From Branchiostoma floridae (lineage: Eukaryota > Chordata > Leptocardii > Amphioxiformes > Branchiostomatidae), in assembly GCF_000003815.2 (NCBI RefSeq), contig NC_049987.1:18462066-18526065 (forward strand): DNA of 64,000 nt, read 5' to 3'. A program made the translations under genes and the position numbers. The notes beneath the pieces are model-generated. The model ran no database searches and was not told where the DNA came from. It was given only the letters and a program-made list of their open reading frames with translations. Positions 11,601 through 23,600 of this stretch are shown here, one piece after another (positions within the stretch are counted from its first letter, which is position 1; each line of letters starts with the position of its first letter).

Positions 11601-14600
11601 CTGACGAATTTCAAGAGAACCGACCGATAGAGGTCGCGTTTGAGGTGACCATTTTCACTCACTCACTCACGACCCATGACCGCAATGGTCGTAGGTTTGA
11701 GTGGGTACCGTTATCGAAAATTCAGGTACAGGAACCTTCCAGGTTCAGACCTGAACTATCTGTGAAACTTGCGAATGGGCCATACTCAAAACAATGGTTC
11801 ATTTCACAACAAAGGGTTCTGTTCGTTGGAGTATCCCACTGGCGTTCACCTTTATCCACGATGTAACCTATATCCGTTGTTTTGAGAACTTTTAGAAATG
11901 TCAGAGCGATGGACTTTTCTTTTTTTCACACTGTCATATTTTTTGAAAATATCCGTCCGTTGATCGGATGTCCATACATACCCTTCGTATGACGGCTATG
12001 TTTTAAAAACAGCGGACATAGGTTACCCAGCGGATAATGATAAACTAGCATCACACAGTTAAAAACACAACTGAAAATAAGACAATGTAATAATCGCCCT
12101 AAAACTGATGTTTTCTTGTCTTGTTGTTTTTTAGGAGATCGTGTGGCCATTGAGCCCGGCGTGCCCTGCAGGACCTGTAGAGTCTGCAAGGAGGGGCGGT
12201 ATAACCTGTGCGCCGACATGGAGTTTTGTGCCACGCCGCCGGTACACGGGTCTCTGTGCAAACTGTACAACCACGCCGCCGATTTCTGCTACAAGTCAGT
12301 CATTCCCTAATTAACGGAGCGGTCACATTAGTCGTAGGCCGGTCGGACGACTTTTATGTCGTAGAATCTATTGCCTGTGACAGAACTAAACAACGACAAG
12401 CATCTAGTATCCAGCATATGCCGTAAAGGAAGCATTTGGCATACGTGCCAAGTATACAATAATGATATAATTTAATACAAATAGAAGAAAAGCAGAAGAG
12501 ACGAAATGGCGGACGCTCCCATTGGTAGTCGCATGAAAACGTGTTTTCATCTTCAAATTTTCAGGTTTTTTCCCCTTCGAGTATCTTAAGGTTATAGCGA
12601 GTTTAACCCAGAATCAGACAGGTGCCGAACGCCATATTGGTGTCCTTGCTTTGCATTTCAATAGACTGTAGCTCAATGAAGCGTACGCGTACGGGTCGTT
12701 TTCAAACTTCCTGAATGTTATAATTTCATAACTATGCACACTTAATACATGTTGAGAGAGTCAGCAAAGAGAGAGTCAACATATGAGAGAGTCAGCAAAT
12801 CTGTAGATGTCCAAAAACGCATGAAATTTGGTTCACTGAAATGGAAATAGCATGTTCACCCGCCGCCATATTGGTGTCCCTATGACGTCACATATTAACT
12901 CTCTGTATGTTCTCGCAGACTCCCAGATCACGTGAGTTTTGAGGAAGGCGCCATGCTAGAGCCGCTGTCCGTGGCCGTGTACACCTGTCAGAGAGGGGAG
13001 GTGAAGGTGGGGAGTAAGGTGCTGATTTTCGGTGCGGGTCCGATCGGACTGCTCTGTCTGTTGGTCGCCAAGACTAGGGGTGCTAGCTCTGTCGCCATCA
13101 CGGGTAAGTAGCTAGAAAGGGAAATACTCAATCACAAATTGTTCCATTGACTCGGTTAATCAATTGAATGTAGTTTTCTTACGTACACAACTTTGGTTTT
13201 GTTCTATACAAGCATCTAAATAATCTGTTTGCTGTCTTCATAAGAGTAAAAATTTAGCTTACACAGTTGTATGCCACACCGATGAAGACAGACTGTTGAA
13301 AGATTTTGTAGAAGAAAAATAGAATGCGTACATAACAAATTAACTGACTACCTAACGTTTATAGCTATTTTTGCAACATTTTGCGCACCTTTCTACTTAC
13401 AGTGGTGTAACGTTACTTCTTTTAAACTGTTCGACCCTTCAAAAAAGATACTGCGGCACGTAAAAATCACTAAGACTGAGCTGAATCCTCAGATCTGTTT
13501 TGAGCTCAACGTTACAACATACCCGGATTTTGTTTCATTTAAAGAAGAAAAGAGTGGTTTGAAGGCTTTGAATATATCATTAAAAATGAGAGAGGGTCAA
13601 TTTTCACTGGGTATATAATGACACCGAACGACCAGATGGGGCTAGCTTGGCAGAAGTGTATGTATCCTCGGGCACTCAGGTGACGGTAACTAATAGATTG
13701 AACTTTGAAGAAGACACCTTTTTGATTTCCAACGCTTTAACATATGTTCTTCATGCTCACGTGCCCAATTTCACAGAAATATGCCAGTTTAAGTTACTGA
13801 AAAAGATACACCGAACAATATGCTTGGGGCATTGTAACAATAGATACTAGTGTTTGAGATCTGCGTTCTGTCGCTAAGTATAGAATATATTCCTTTGGTT
13901 CTGAATTATTTAAATTATCTCCAAGTAGTCCCTGGGAAAGATGATGACTGTCCATATAGTCCCCCTCCCCCCAAGTAGTCAACGTTGTGAGGTTCAAACA
14001 CTTGATTTAAAGCCTATTTTTAAATCTTTAAAAGCCACGAAACTTCATATTTTTTCTACTTGCAATCATAAACTCTTTCATACTTAGTTTTGTTGTTACT
14101 CTTGTAGACATTGACGACTACCGATTGGCCGTTGCTAAGGAGTACGGCGCAGACCACGTGATCAAGGTCTCGACCAATGACAGCCAAGCCCTGGCGCAGA
14201 CGATAGCGGCTGAGATGAGAGGACAGCCTGACGTGTCTCTGGAGTGTAGCGGCGTGGACAGCAGTTTCGTCACTGCGATACATGTACGTGTTTTTTTGGT
14301 TGTTTTTTTTTTGCGTGCCCGGTAAGCCACCTAATAGCGTAACGCATCACTAAACAGCACAAGATGCATATCCGAACAGATTTATTTGATCCACTCACAA
14401 GGAACCCTACCCATGTGTGCGATGGGTTCTTTAACGTGCTCGAGTTGTGGCTAGGTCATCATTTTTACCTGACTGAAGTGAGGAAAGTGTCTTTCCCAAG
14501 GGCACAAGATCGGTGGCACACCAACAGATTCGAACCCAGAACCTCTGGTTTACGTATCAAAGACAATTCCAACTGAGCCATACGACCACATGTATTTCAG

Positions 14601-17600
14601 AAACAAAACAAATACACCATAAAGTTTGAAAGAAAACTACCATACAAAAACATGCGTATTAAAGAAAGGAACAGATAAGTAAGGATAGAATTTATGGTGG
14701 CTACTAAAGAGTATTGTAGACAGAAAACTTGTAAGAAGAGAAAACGAAGCACGTAATTTGTGTACACACCAAACGATGTCCTTGGTGCTGATTGGCTATC
14801 CTTTTGCACATACCAAATGACGTCATTGCCACAAGTGTTTTTCTTGTGCACACATCAAGTGACGTACGTAGTGCTGATTGGGTAATCCTATATGCAGACC
14901 AACTTATGTCCGTGGTGCTGATTGGCTTATTCTGTGTGCATACAAAACAAGGCATTTCGTTGTTATTGATTGGCTAATTTTATACAAACACCAAGTCATG
15001 TCTTTCGTTATGATTCGACACACCAAGTGACGTTCGTGTGCTATTTGGCAATATCTGCGTATGCACAAAGTAATCTCCTTGTTGCTGATTGGATGTTCTA
15101 ATGAACACAGCGAGTGACGCCCCTGGTGCTGATTGGTTACTCTTGTGAACACACAAAGTGAGGTCCTTATTGCTAATTGGCTTCTCTTGTGTACACATTG
15201 CTATGAAAAGATGTCTCAAACGTTTTCTCTTGTTACCAGGCTACCAGGTCCGGTGGCGTTGTGGTTTTGGTCGGCCGCGGGTCCCTGAACGTGGACGTAC
15301 CGATCGTGAACGCTGCAGTACGGGAGGTGGACATCAGGGGCGTCTTCAGATACTGTAACAAGTGGGTCAACGTTCTTTGTGCTTTGATGTCTGTCATGTT
15401 TTATCTCTCGTTCCAAAAGCTCCCCGACCAGGCCCCGGTTTGGAAATGGGACCGAAGCATAACGTGGCCGTTTGGTAACGGTTCTTGCAGTTAAACCATT
15501 CAGACAAATCTTTACTGTTTCCAATCTGTTACTTAATAGTTCTCTGTGCTTAGAGTAAACTGTATACTATAGTTTCCAGTCTGTTTCTTAGTTAGCTGTG
15601 TTCTATTCAAGGTTTGTCTCTAGGCTTAATCTTGTTTTATTTGAAGTATAAGTTTAACTTAACCATTTGAGTTAATTATGTGTATTCTATGAAGAGTGTA
15701 AATGTATGTATGTGTTGGCACTCAATACCAGCTAAGCTGCCTGGGTTTGTCATGTATTGCGTTGCTTACAATATCAATAAACCTAAATTTGGTAATGTTC
15801 TTCTAAGAAGCTCCATCTTAAGATTGGAATTCCGTTTTTCCCATTTTGAAATGTGCTAATATTTTCAATATAAAAGCACTTGGTGCAAAGTCTTTACATA
15901 TGATTGACAAGTATGATGCACAGTTGTGAAATATGATAATAACTTTCATGAATATTCATTTTGAAAATTTTCTTCCTGCAGGAATTTCCTGCAGGAAGCG
16001 TTTTTCCTGCAGGAATTCCTGCAGGAAGCGTTTTTCCTGCAGGAATGCTGCAGGCATTCCTGCAGAAATTCCTGCAGGAGAAAGGTAAATTCCTGCAGGA
16101 AGAATGTTTCCTGCAGGAATTTCTGCAGGAATGGCCTTATAATTCATATCTAAATCAATGACACTTAGGTCCCGTTCATGATACTAAAAATGAAACGGTT
16201 CTATCGGTTAGGCCTGGAAATCCGACAGCAAACGACAGGAAACGGTTTGCATTTTGCGTTCACGATGCAAACTTGCAAACCGTTTCAGTTCCTTGAAAAG
16301 GCATGGTAATGCACGAAAATGCGACCTCTGACCCCTGAGGTTGTTGTGATCTTGCCCAAACTTGTACTTCTGTGTCAGATTGTTGGTCTTTTATCGAAAT
16401 TGAACCAATGTCTTACTGTATTCGAAGCTGGGTTCTGTTATGACATTGAAAATGCCTCTGAAAACATTGTGGTCCCGATATATGCCATGCTATGACATTT
16501 CCACTGGATCTCCTGACACATTCCCCTTGCGATATCAGGACTGCTGGCTCCTCACTCGACTAGGTGGCGGCCCGATAATAAAAACGAATTTTACAATTGA
16601 AAACACGGCCGAAACACCCGAATGACAGATTAAAAATTGTACTTTTCCCCCGTGGCGCCACCAAATATGAACGCACATGCCCGGATGTAAAACGGATCGC
16701 GCCGCTTTTGCGTTCATGATACAAATTCGCAATTCCGGATAAGGAAGAAACCGTTTCAATACTACCTCGCGAGGAGGTTCCGAACAAACCGTTTCCTATC
16801 GCTTCAGATCCGTTTCGGACCGTCCATGATGACAAAACTTATCCGTTTCAGCTGGCCTAACCGATAGTAACCGATAGAACCGTTTCATTTTTTGTATCAT
16901 GAACGGGGCCTAAGATAGGAGTGCTACACACCGGCAAAAAAGTATGCAACAAACGTTTTAGTAGTAGTTTCTCCTATTCATGCAACTTTTTCAACATATA
17001 CATATACATTTTGTACTACAGTTAAATGTAGAGTATAATCACACCCCGCGCATTTCTACCCCCAGTTCAACCTGTATGACCTCACAAGCGCCATGTTCTT
17101 GTTGACTGTCGACGCATCAAAAGCCAGCCAATTTCTCAACAGTTATCATATATAATATCAATGTCACTAAATCCTTCAAAATTATGAGGTAGTCTGGCAA
17201 CATTTTGGAAGCACGACGTGTGCCCGACTCGGGGTGGTCGTGGTCGCAAGTTTGAGTTTAATCCGATTAAATGTGAACGCATTTTTTTAATCCAACAGAA
17301 AGCTTTAATCGGATTCCTCATTTAACTCACTTGTATTTTTTCATTTGAATGGGGTCCAAGTTGCCCATGACATGTTCAACAGTTGTGCCGACAGAGCCAT
17401 TACGGCTGTTCACACATGGGTGTTTTCATCAAATGAAAACTGCTCTATTCGAATGCTCCTTCCATGCATGCAATGATATCTTGTAAATGCAGTACCAAGT
17501 TGAACGTGGCAAAGAATGAAAGCTCCTTGGTCAGCAACTTGAGATTTGTTTGATCTGGTTGGTCATATTTTGACCATCATAATAAGATTAACACTTGAAT

Positions 17601-20600
17601 TTTGTTCCAGAGAATATTTCATAAAGTTTAAAATTGGGCCTAAGAAAGCCAGGGGCTTGCTTCCTCTTGTTGAAAATTCAAGTAAGTATGCGCTATTGTA
17701 ATGCGGGTTCAAAGTAAGGTCAGCTATTGTTCTATAGATATGCAAAGGATGCTGGTGTCCAATTATCAATTATCAAAGGACTAATTATTCCCCAGGTCCA
17801 AACATCCTGGCTACCTGTAGTGCTGAGGACCTAAGGCCTTCAGAAAGAATCCTGGAACTTGGGGGTACACTATTACAAGAAATTACAGACTGAAGAATTA
17901 CAGAATTTCAGAAACCTAAGTTCACTTTTACACTAATCTATTTAAATATGAAATGGTTAAACCTAAAGGGTAAATCAAGGTTGTCTTTGTCAATTTAAAG
18001 GTAAACTATGAATAATTTTTCTTGAAGTTTTGTGAAAATTTGATGGTAATTGTGGACTCCACTTATAATAAGGTAATAAATAGACTGCTCAAAACAAGGA
18101 GGTTTAATATAGGCATCATGGAATGAAAGCCGCACCTCTGTGCCTAATTTNNNNNNNNNNNNNNNNNNNNNNNNNNNNNNNNNNNNNNNNNNNNNNNNNN
18201 NNNNNNNNNNNNNNNNNNNNNNNNNNNNNNNNNNNNNNNNNNNNNNNNNNNNNNNNNNNNNNNNNNNNNNNNNNNNNNNNNNNNNNNNNNNNNNNNNNNN
18301 NNNNNNNNNNNNNNNNNNNNNNNNNNNNNNNNNNNNNNNNNNNNNNNNNNNNNNNNNNNNNNNNNNNNNNNNNNNNNNNNNNNNNNNNNNNNNNNNNNNN
18401 NNNNNNNNNNNNNNNNNNNNNNNNNNNNNNNNNNNNNNNNNNNNNNNNNNNNNNNNNNNNNNNNNNNNNNNNNNNNNNNNNNNNNNNNNNNNNNNNNNNN
18501 NNNNNNNNNNNNNNNNNNNNNNNNNNNNNNNNNNNNNNNNNNNNNNNNNNNNNNNNNNNNNNNNNNNNNNNNNNNNNNNNNNNNNNNNNNNNNNNNNNNN
18601 NNNNNNNNNNNNNNNNNNNNNNNNNNNNNNNNNNNNNNNNNNNNNNNNNNNNNNNNNNNNNNNNNNNNNNNNNNNNNNNNNNNNNNNNNNNNNNNNNNNN
18701 NNNNNNNNNNNNNNNNNNTTTTTTCCGCCCCCCCCCCCCAAAAAAAAATCGCCAACCTTCCCAGAGAGGCCGGTGAAGGAGCCGAAATAGTCTAGCCCGT
18801 ACAAGCTTTCCGGTGTATATTCCTTTCCCGGCATATATTCCTTTCCCGCAATATTCCCGATTAAAAATCGGGAATCGACCCCCCCCCCCCACCACCGAAA
18901 AAAAAAAACGCCAAGCTTCCCAGAGAGGCCGGTGAAGGAGGCTACTAGCCTGACTAAAATCGCGCTCCTAGCGGCCGGCCCTATAGTATTGCTGCTGCCC
19001 TAGGAGGGGTCATTAACCCCAGCCAGCGCTAGATTGTGTAAACACAGGCTACTCAGCCTAAGGTGCATGCAAAAATGACTTTCAAGCCCTGTGATGCAAA
19101 AAAAAACAAGACAGTTTTAAACAGTTTGTATTTTGCCTTATGATGCAAACTGGTACCAAGGCTAAAACCAGTTCAGTTCAGAAAAAGGGATGCATGGTAA
19201 TGTGACCTTTCCCACTGACACAGAAGAGGGTCTGCATGGGGGGTTCTTGGTAACGCTTAACGGTGAATTCAGGAGGCCCGGTAATGCTTAACGGTAAATT
19301 CAGAAGGTCCGGTAACGCTTAACGGTAAATTCAGGAGGGGTTACAAAGCATGACAGTAAACATTGACGTTCGTTCCTCTTTGTACGGCGCTAAACTAGGT
19401 TACCTCGATGGTTGAAAATATCAGACTAATGGCATTGTGAGAAGGAAAAGGTGCCCAGAGCCCGGAGGAATGACAGGGACAATGTCTGCTGTGTCTATGA
19501 CGTTTGCTTCCCTGGGTCAGTGCTCCCACCAGAGGCGGCAACAGCAAGTTTCTTGTAGGCCGGGACTATTGCTGACAAAATTTTCAGCACATGGAGCGCC
19601 GAAGGTGCAACGCATCGTATGGGGGTAGGGGGTATGCTCCCTGGGAAATTTTTTAAAATCATGGCCCTCTGAAATGCTATTTCCTGCATTTTCCGGCAAA
19701 TTTTGCTGACAGAATAATGAAATTTTCATCAAAATTACACATGGTTGTAGCAATTGACCTCCGGCCTCCGACATATTTTTACCATTTCAAGCTCGGACGG
19801 CACGAGAAATTGCCAGACAAGTCCGGGGAAATTTAAAAGTCTGGACCGTCTGAAACGCCATTTACTGCATTTTGAAGGACAAATTTTGCTGGCCAACGAA
19901 GGTAAATCAAAATTCAAATGACATTTTATTAAAGAGAAAATTTTTTGGGCCAACGCCCCTGAAACATGTTTTCGCCAGGTCGTCGTGAGCACCAAAGCCA
20001 CAAGCCGTTGCAAGGGAGGTCTGGAGAAACCTCATTTTCTGCATTCGATGAGAAAATTTTGCCGGAAACTATGCTAAGTTGGACACTGAAATCTGTTTGA
20101 GTGAAAAGGTTTTTTGGGAGGGGGAGGGGCGACGCTTCCACAACATATTTTTACCCGAAGCGGCCGGGAGGCTCGGAGAAATTTTGAAATCTGGACCCTT
20201 TGAAACACCATTTCCTGCATTTTCAGGGGCTCTATCTGGCATTTGACTTCGTGGGTATAACTTGTTACGAAGAATTTCTTGGTAATGCTTAACGGTGAAT
20301 TCGGGATGACAAGTAACGATTAACGTGGAATTAAAACGACCAATACGCTTCACGAAGAATATACCGATAACGCTTAACGGTGAATTAGAGTGGGTCGGTA
20401 ACGATTAACGGTAAATTAAAATGGCTCGTAACACTTAACGGAAAAAGGCATGCAGGCCCTCACAGAAGTGCAACGTCCTTCACAACCTTACACTTCTGAA
20501 ACACAAGAGAAAAATTTGTGCCTGGCTCCCAGGATTTTAACCTGGGCCCGCCAGCTCATGAACCCAACATATTTGCCACTCAAGCTAAAAGTTGACAGAA

Positions 20601-23600
20601 CAGACTAATTAGACTAGTCAGTTGGTGTCCTCCGAACCCTACTGTGTCATTTGCTCTGTGCTTCTTTGTCTATCATGATCAGAATCTCCAAGCGGATCTT
20701 GCAGGCTGACAATACTATCTTATGCAACCGTAAGAAGCTACATTCTTTCATGGCCTTTCAAGTGCCTTCAAACACATCCTGTTTCAAAAAAATTTTTGAT
20801 TCAGAAACATGGCCTAAATATAAGATTATTATCTAAAAACTTTTATTTTCCTGGGTGACGCCACAAAGTATGACGTCACATACCTGGATGTAACCTGGAT
20901 CCAAGCTTCAATGGTATATAATATTATATTATATTATGTAAAGTGAGAGGTTGGCTAAAGTGCAATGCAGAGCACTACCTAATTTACCATTTTTCTGAAT
21001 TCTAAGATTTCCATTAGTTGGCAGTTCAAAACAAAAGTGTTGAGCCAGATCAAGGAGGTTGAAAGAGGGCCAGATCAAGTTGGTGAGATCAAGGAGCTTT
21101 TATTACTCCTTAATTTGCCGATCTGGTTTAACCATTCGAATCCTGTAATCTATCCCAGAAGTGAATTTTCAGGTTTCTGCAATTTTGAAGTTCTTCTAGT
21201 TCTAATCTGGCTCAAAAGCAGTTCAGTATAGAAATATCTCAGCAAGACGCAACCTCCTTGATCTCAGGGAGGTGTTCTGAATCTTTCCATCCAGTGCTTT
21301 GGGACAGTCCCTGTGGGACTTGCTAATTCAACTTGCTAATTGGGAAGCATGCCTTAACAATAACTGACCTCCTTTGAACCTGCATAACAATGTGCATAAT
21401 TACCAAAAAGAGGAAAGTGAGTGCCTTATATACAGGCCCATGTAATAGGATTTGGAAACTACAAATAATCTCTGGAACAAACTTTTGCCTGTTGTTTCTA
21501 TATAATGAATCAATGACCTTGATTGTACATTTGTGCTCAAACAAGCTAAGTACAGATTGTAGCGCTAGTGATAATGTACAATTTTGATTAAAAAAAAGGT
21601 ATCTTGTCACCTCTACAAATACTAATACATTCCAGTATTTACAAGTTCAACTTCTTCTCACCTCTTAAAACAGTTATAAATATAAGTACAGATGGAATCA
21701 ATAATGTATGGTTGATCTAATTGCATGAGAAATATGAATTTTTTTCCGTGGTATTCAAGTATTGGAAATAGGGAACATATCTTGTATATTTTCAAAGAGG
21801 ACGTTTCTTTTGTTGTTGTATAAAGTACAGTAAACAATAAAGTGACACTCATCCTCTATCTTATTCAAGTTACAGTATTGGCAAATTCTTTGTTCCAGAG
21901 GAATGCGGTTATGTCGGCCTTCTGGCTTATAATGAATCATACTGGTAAACAGCTTCATAGCGGGCTTCAAGTTTATTAATAGTCAAAAAGATAATGGTTC
22001 TTTGGACCAGATAAAGCCCAGGTTATCAATAAGTTTGGTTATCAAAAAGTTTGTTGTTATTTTGTGGGCCTTTCTGCTTTTCAACGCCTGGCTCTATAGT
22101 ACAAAAATTGCTTGTATTTGCAAGATACTCCAGGACCCCAAATTTTACATATCAATACCCTCCGTGTTGGCAAACTTTCCTGGTTGATTTTGAAGAGTAG
22201 AAGGCCTGTGGTATATATTTTGATGTGATACTGATAGCCATTCTGGAATGGTAGCTTTATTCTGGCTATCAGTATCAGCCTTCAAACCCATCATCAGGAA
22301 CGTTTTGTCTGAAACCAAGATAAAAGCCCCTTGCTTAAACAAGAGACCTAAGGTAGCCAAGACAAGAGTAAAAGATTACCAATTGAAAGGCAAATAGTAA
22401 AAAATTATATCTATTCCAAGGTTGCTGTAAAACCTAGGTTAGGTCAGTGAGATCAGAGAATTCTAAACTCCTTGGTGATCTACAAGGTAGTTAAACCTCT
22501 TTGGGTAAACTTTAGTCTTCTATGCAGTGTTAAATACTGACCTGTTCTATACACCAGTGGAGGCACTGAATAAGGCAGCTTAACCATTCACTTCAGTCTC
22601 TAATTACCTGTCATTATAAATCAATACACGCATTGTTGTTGCTGGCTTTAAACACCTTCATGTAGGTGCAAAGGAGATTATATAATGACTTCTCTAAAGA
22701 TAGGTGAGAAAGGGGAGGGGAGGTGATAATATCACACTCTTGTGATAAAAAGGCCTTTGTCCCAATCTCAAGGATTTTAGAGCATGTAAAGAGTTCCAGA
22801 TGAGGACAGGGTGTTGTTCTGATTGATCAATGTTCTGTGATCTGATCTGATCTGGTGACGGTTGATTATTATTTTCTATTGGGCACTTAGAACTTCATTA
22901 AACACAGCTGTCCAGTAGGTATCAAAAACCTAATAAATAAGATTCATTTAGCACCAGTGTTTAATGAATTTCTAGGTGTCCACGCACCCGGCTCGGGACA
23001 CTTCTAATATTGTGTTACAGTGTCATAACTAACATAAAATATGACTGGTGAATGCCACCTGGCTATATGCTAATAAAGGACCAATGTTTTACCCTGAGGG
23101 GTGCATCATGAGATAAAGCCGCCAGTGGTTGGTTTCTATAACCCAAACACCAGCTATCAGCATGGCAAACAAGGCGGTTCATGTCATCTACTTTTCCACC
23201 AACTGAATGTATCATTTGATTTACTACAGTTTAGAATTCAGTAAATAGTTACTGGAAGTTCCTAAAATAATTTCATCAGGTTGGCACTGATAATAGGATA
23301 AAGGTTTTTACACAACATGTAACTAAAAGTACTGTACTTTCATTGTACAGTACTTTTCTTATGGACTCCAATGATTATCCTATTAGGGCACCCTACCCTT
23401 ACAGTACATGTGCAATTTACAATAATTGAATTTATACTTTTAAGGGAAGCTTAGGCCTGTCATGAAATTTATGAATTTTGTGTTTATGTTCCTGACTTGC
23501 ACCTACATGTACAATCAAATTGGCTTAGATACTAATAAACCCTAAGTGGTGATGTTAAAGAATTAAAGAAAAAAATGAAAGAAGTAACCATGCCCAAGCT

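Noticed and set aside
14527-14587. Possible tRNA gene (A and B boxes)
   Set aside because: The stems do not pair well and a SINE body follows, so it is a SINE head.
15956-16161. Repetitive frames (FLQE / PAG peptides) in the foldback arms
   Set aside because: They are translations of TTCCTGCAGGAA repeats, not genes.
18116-18834. Frames of 200+ codons across the N run
   Set aside because: They are artefacts of translating N.
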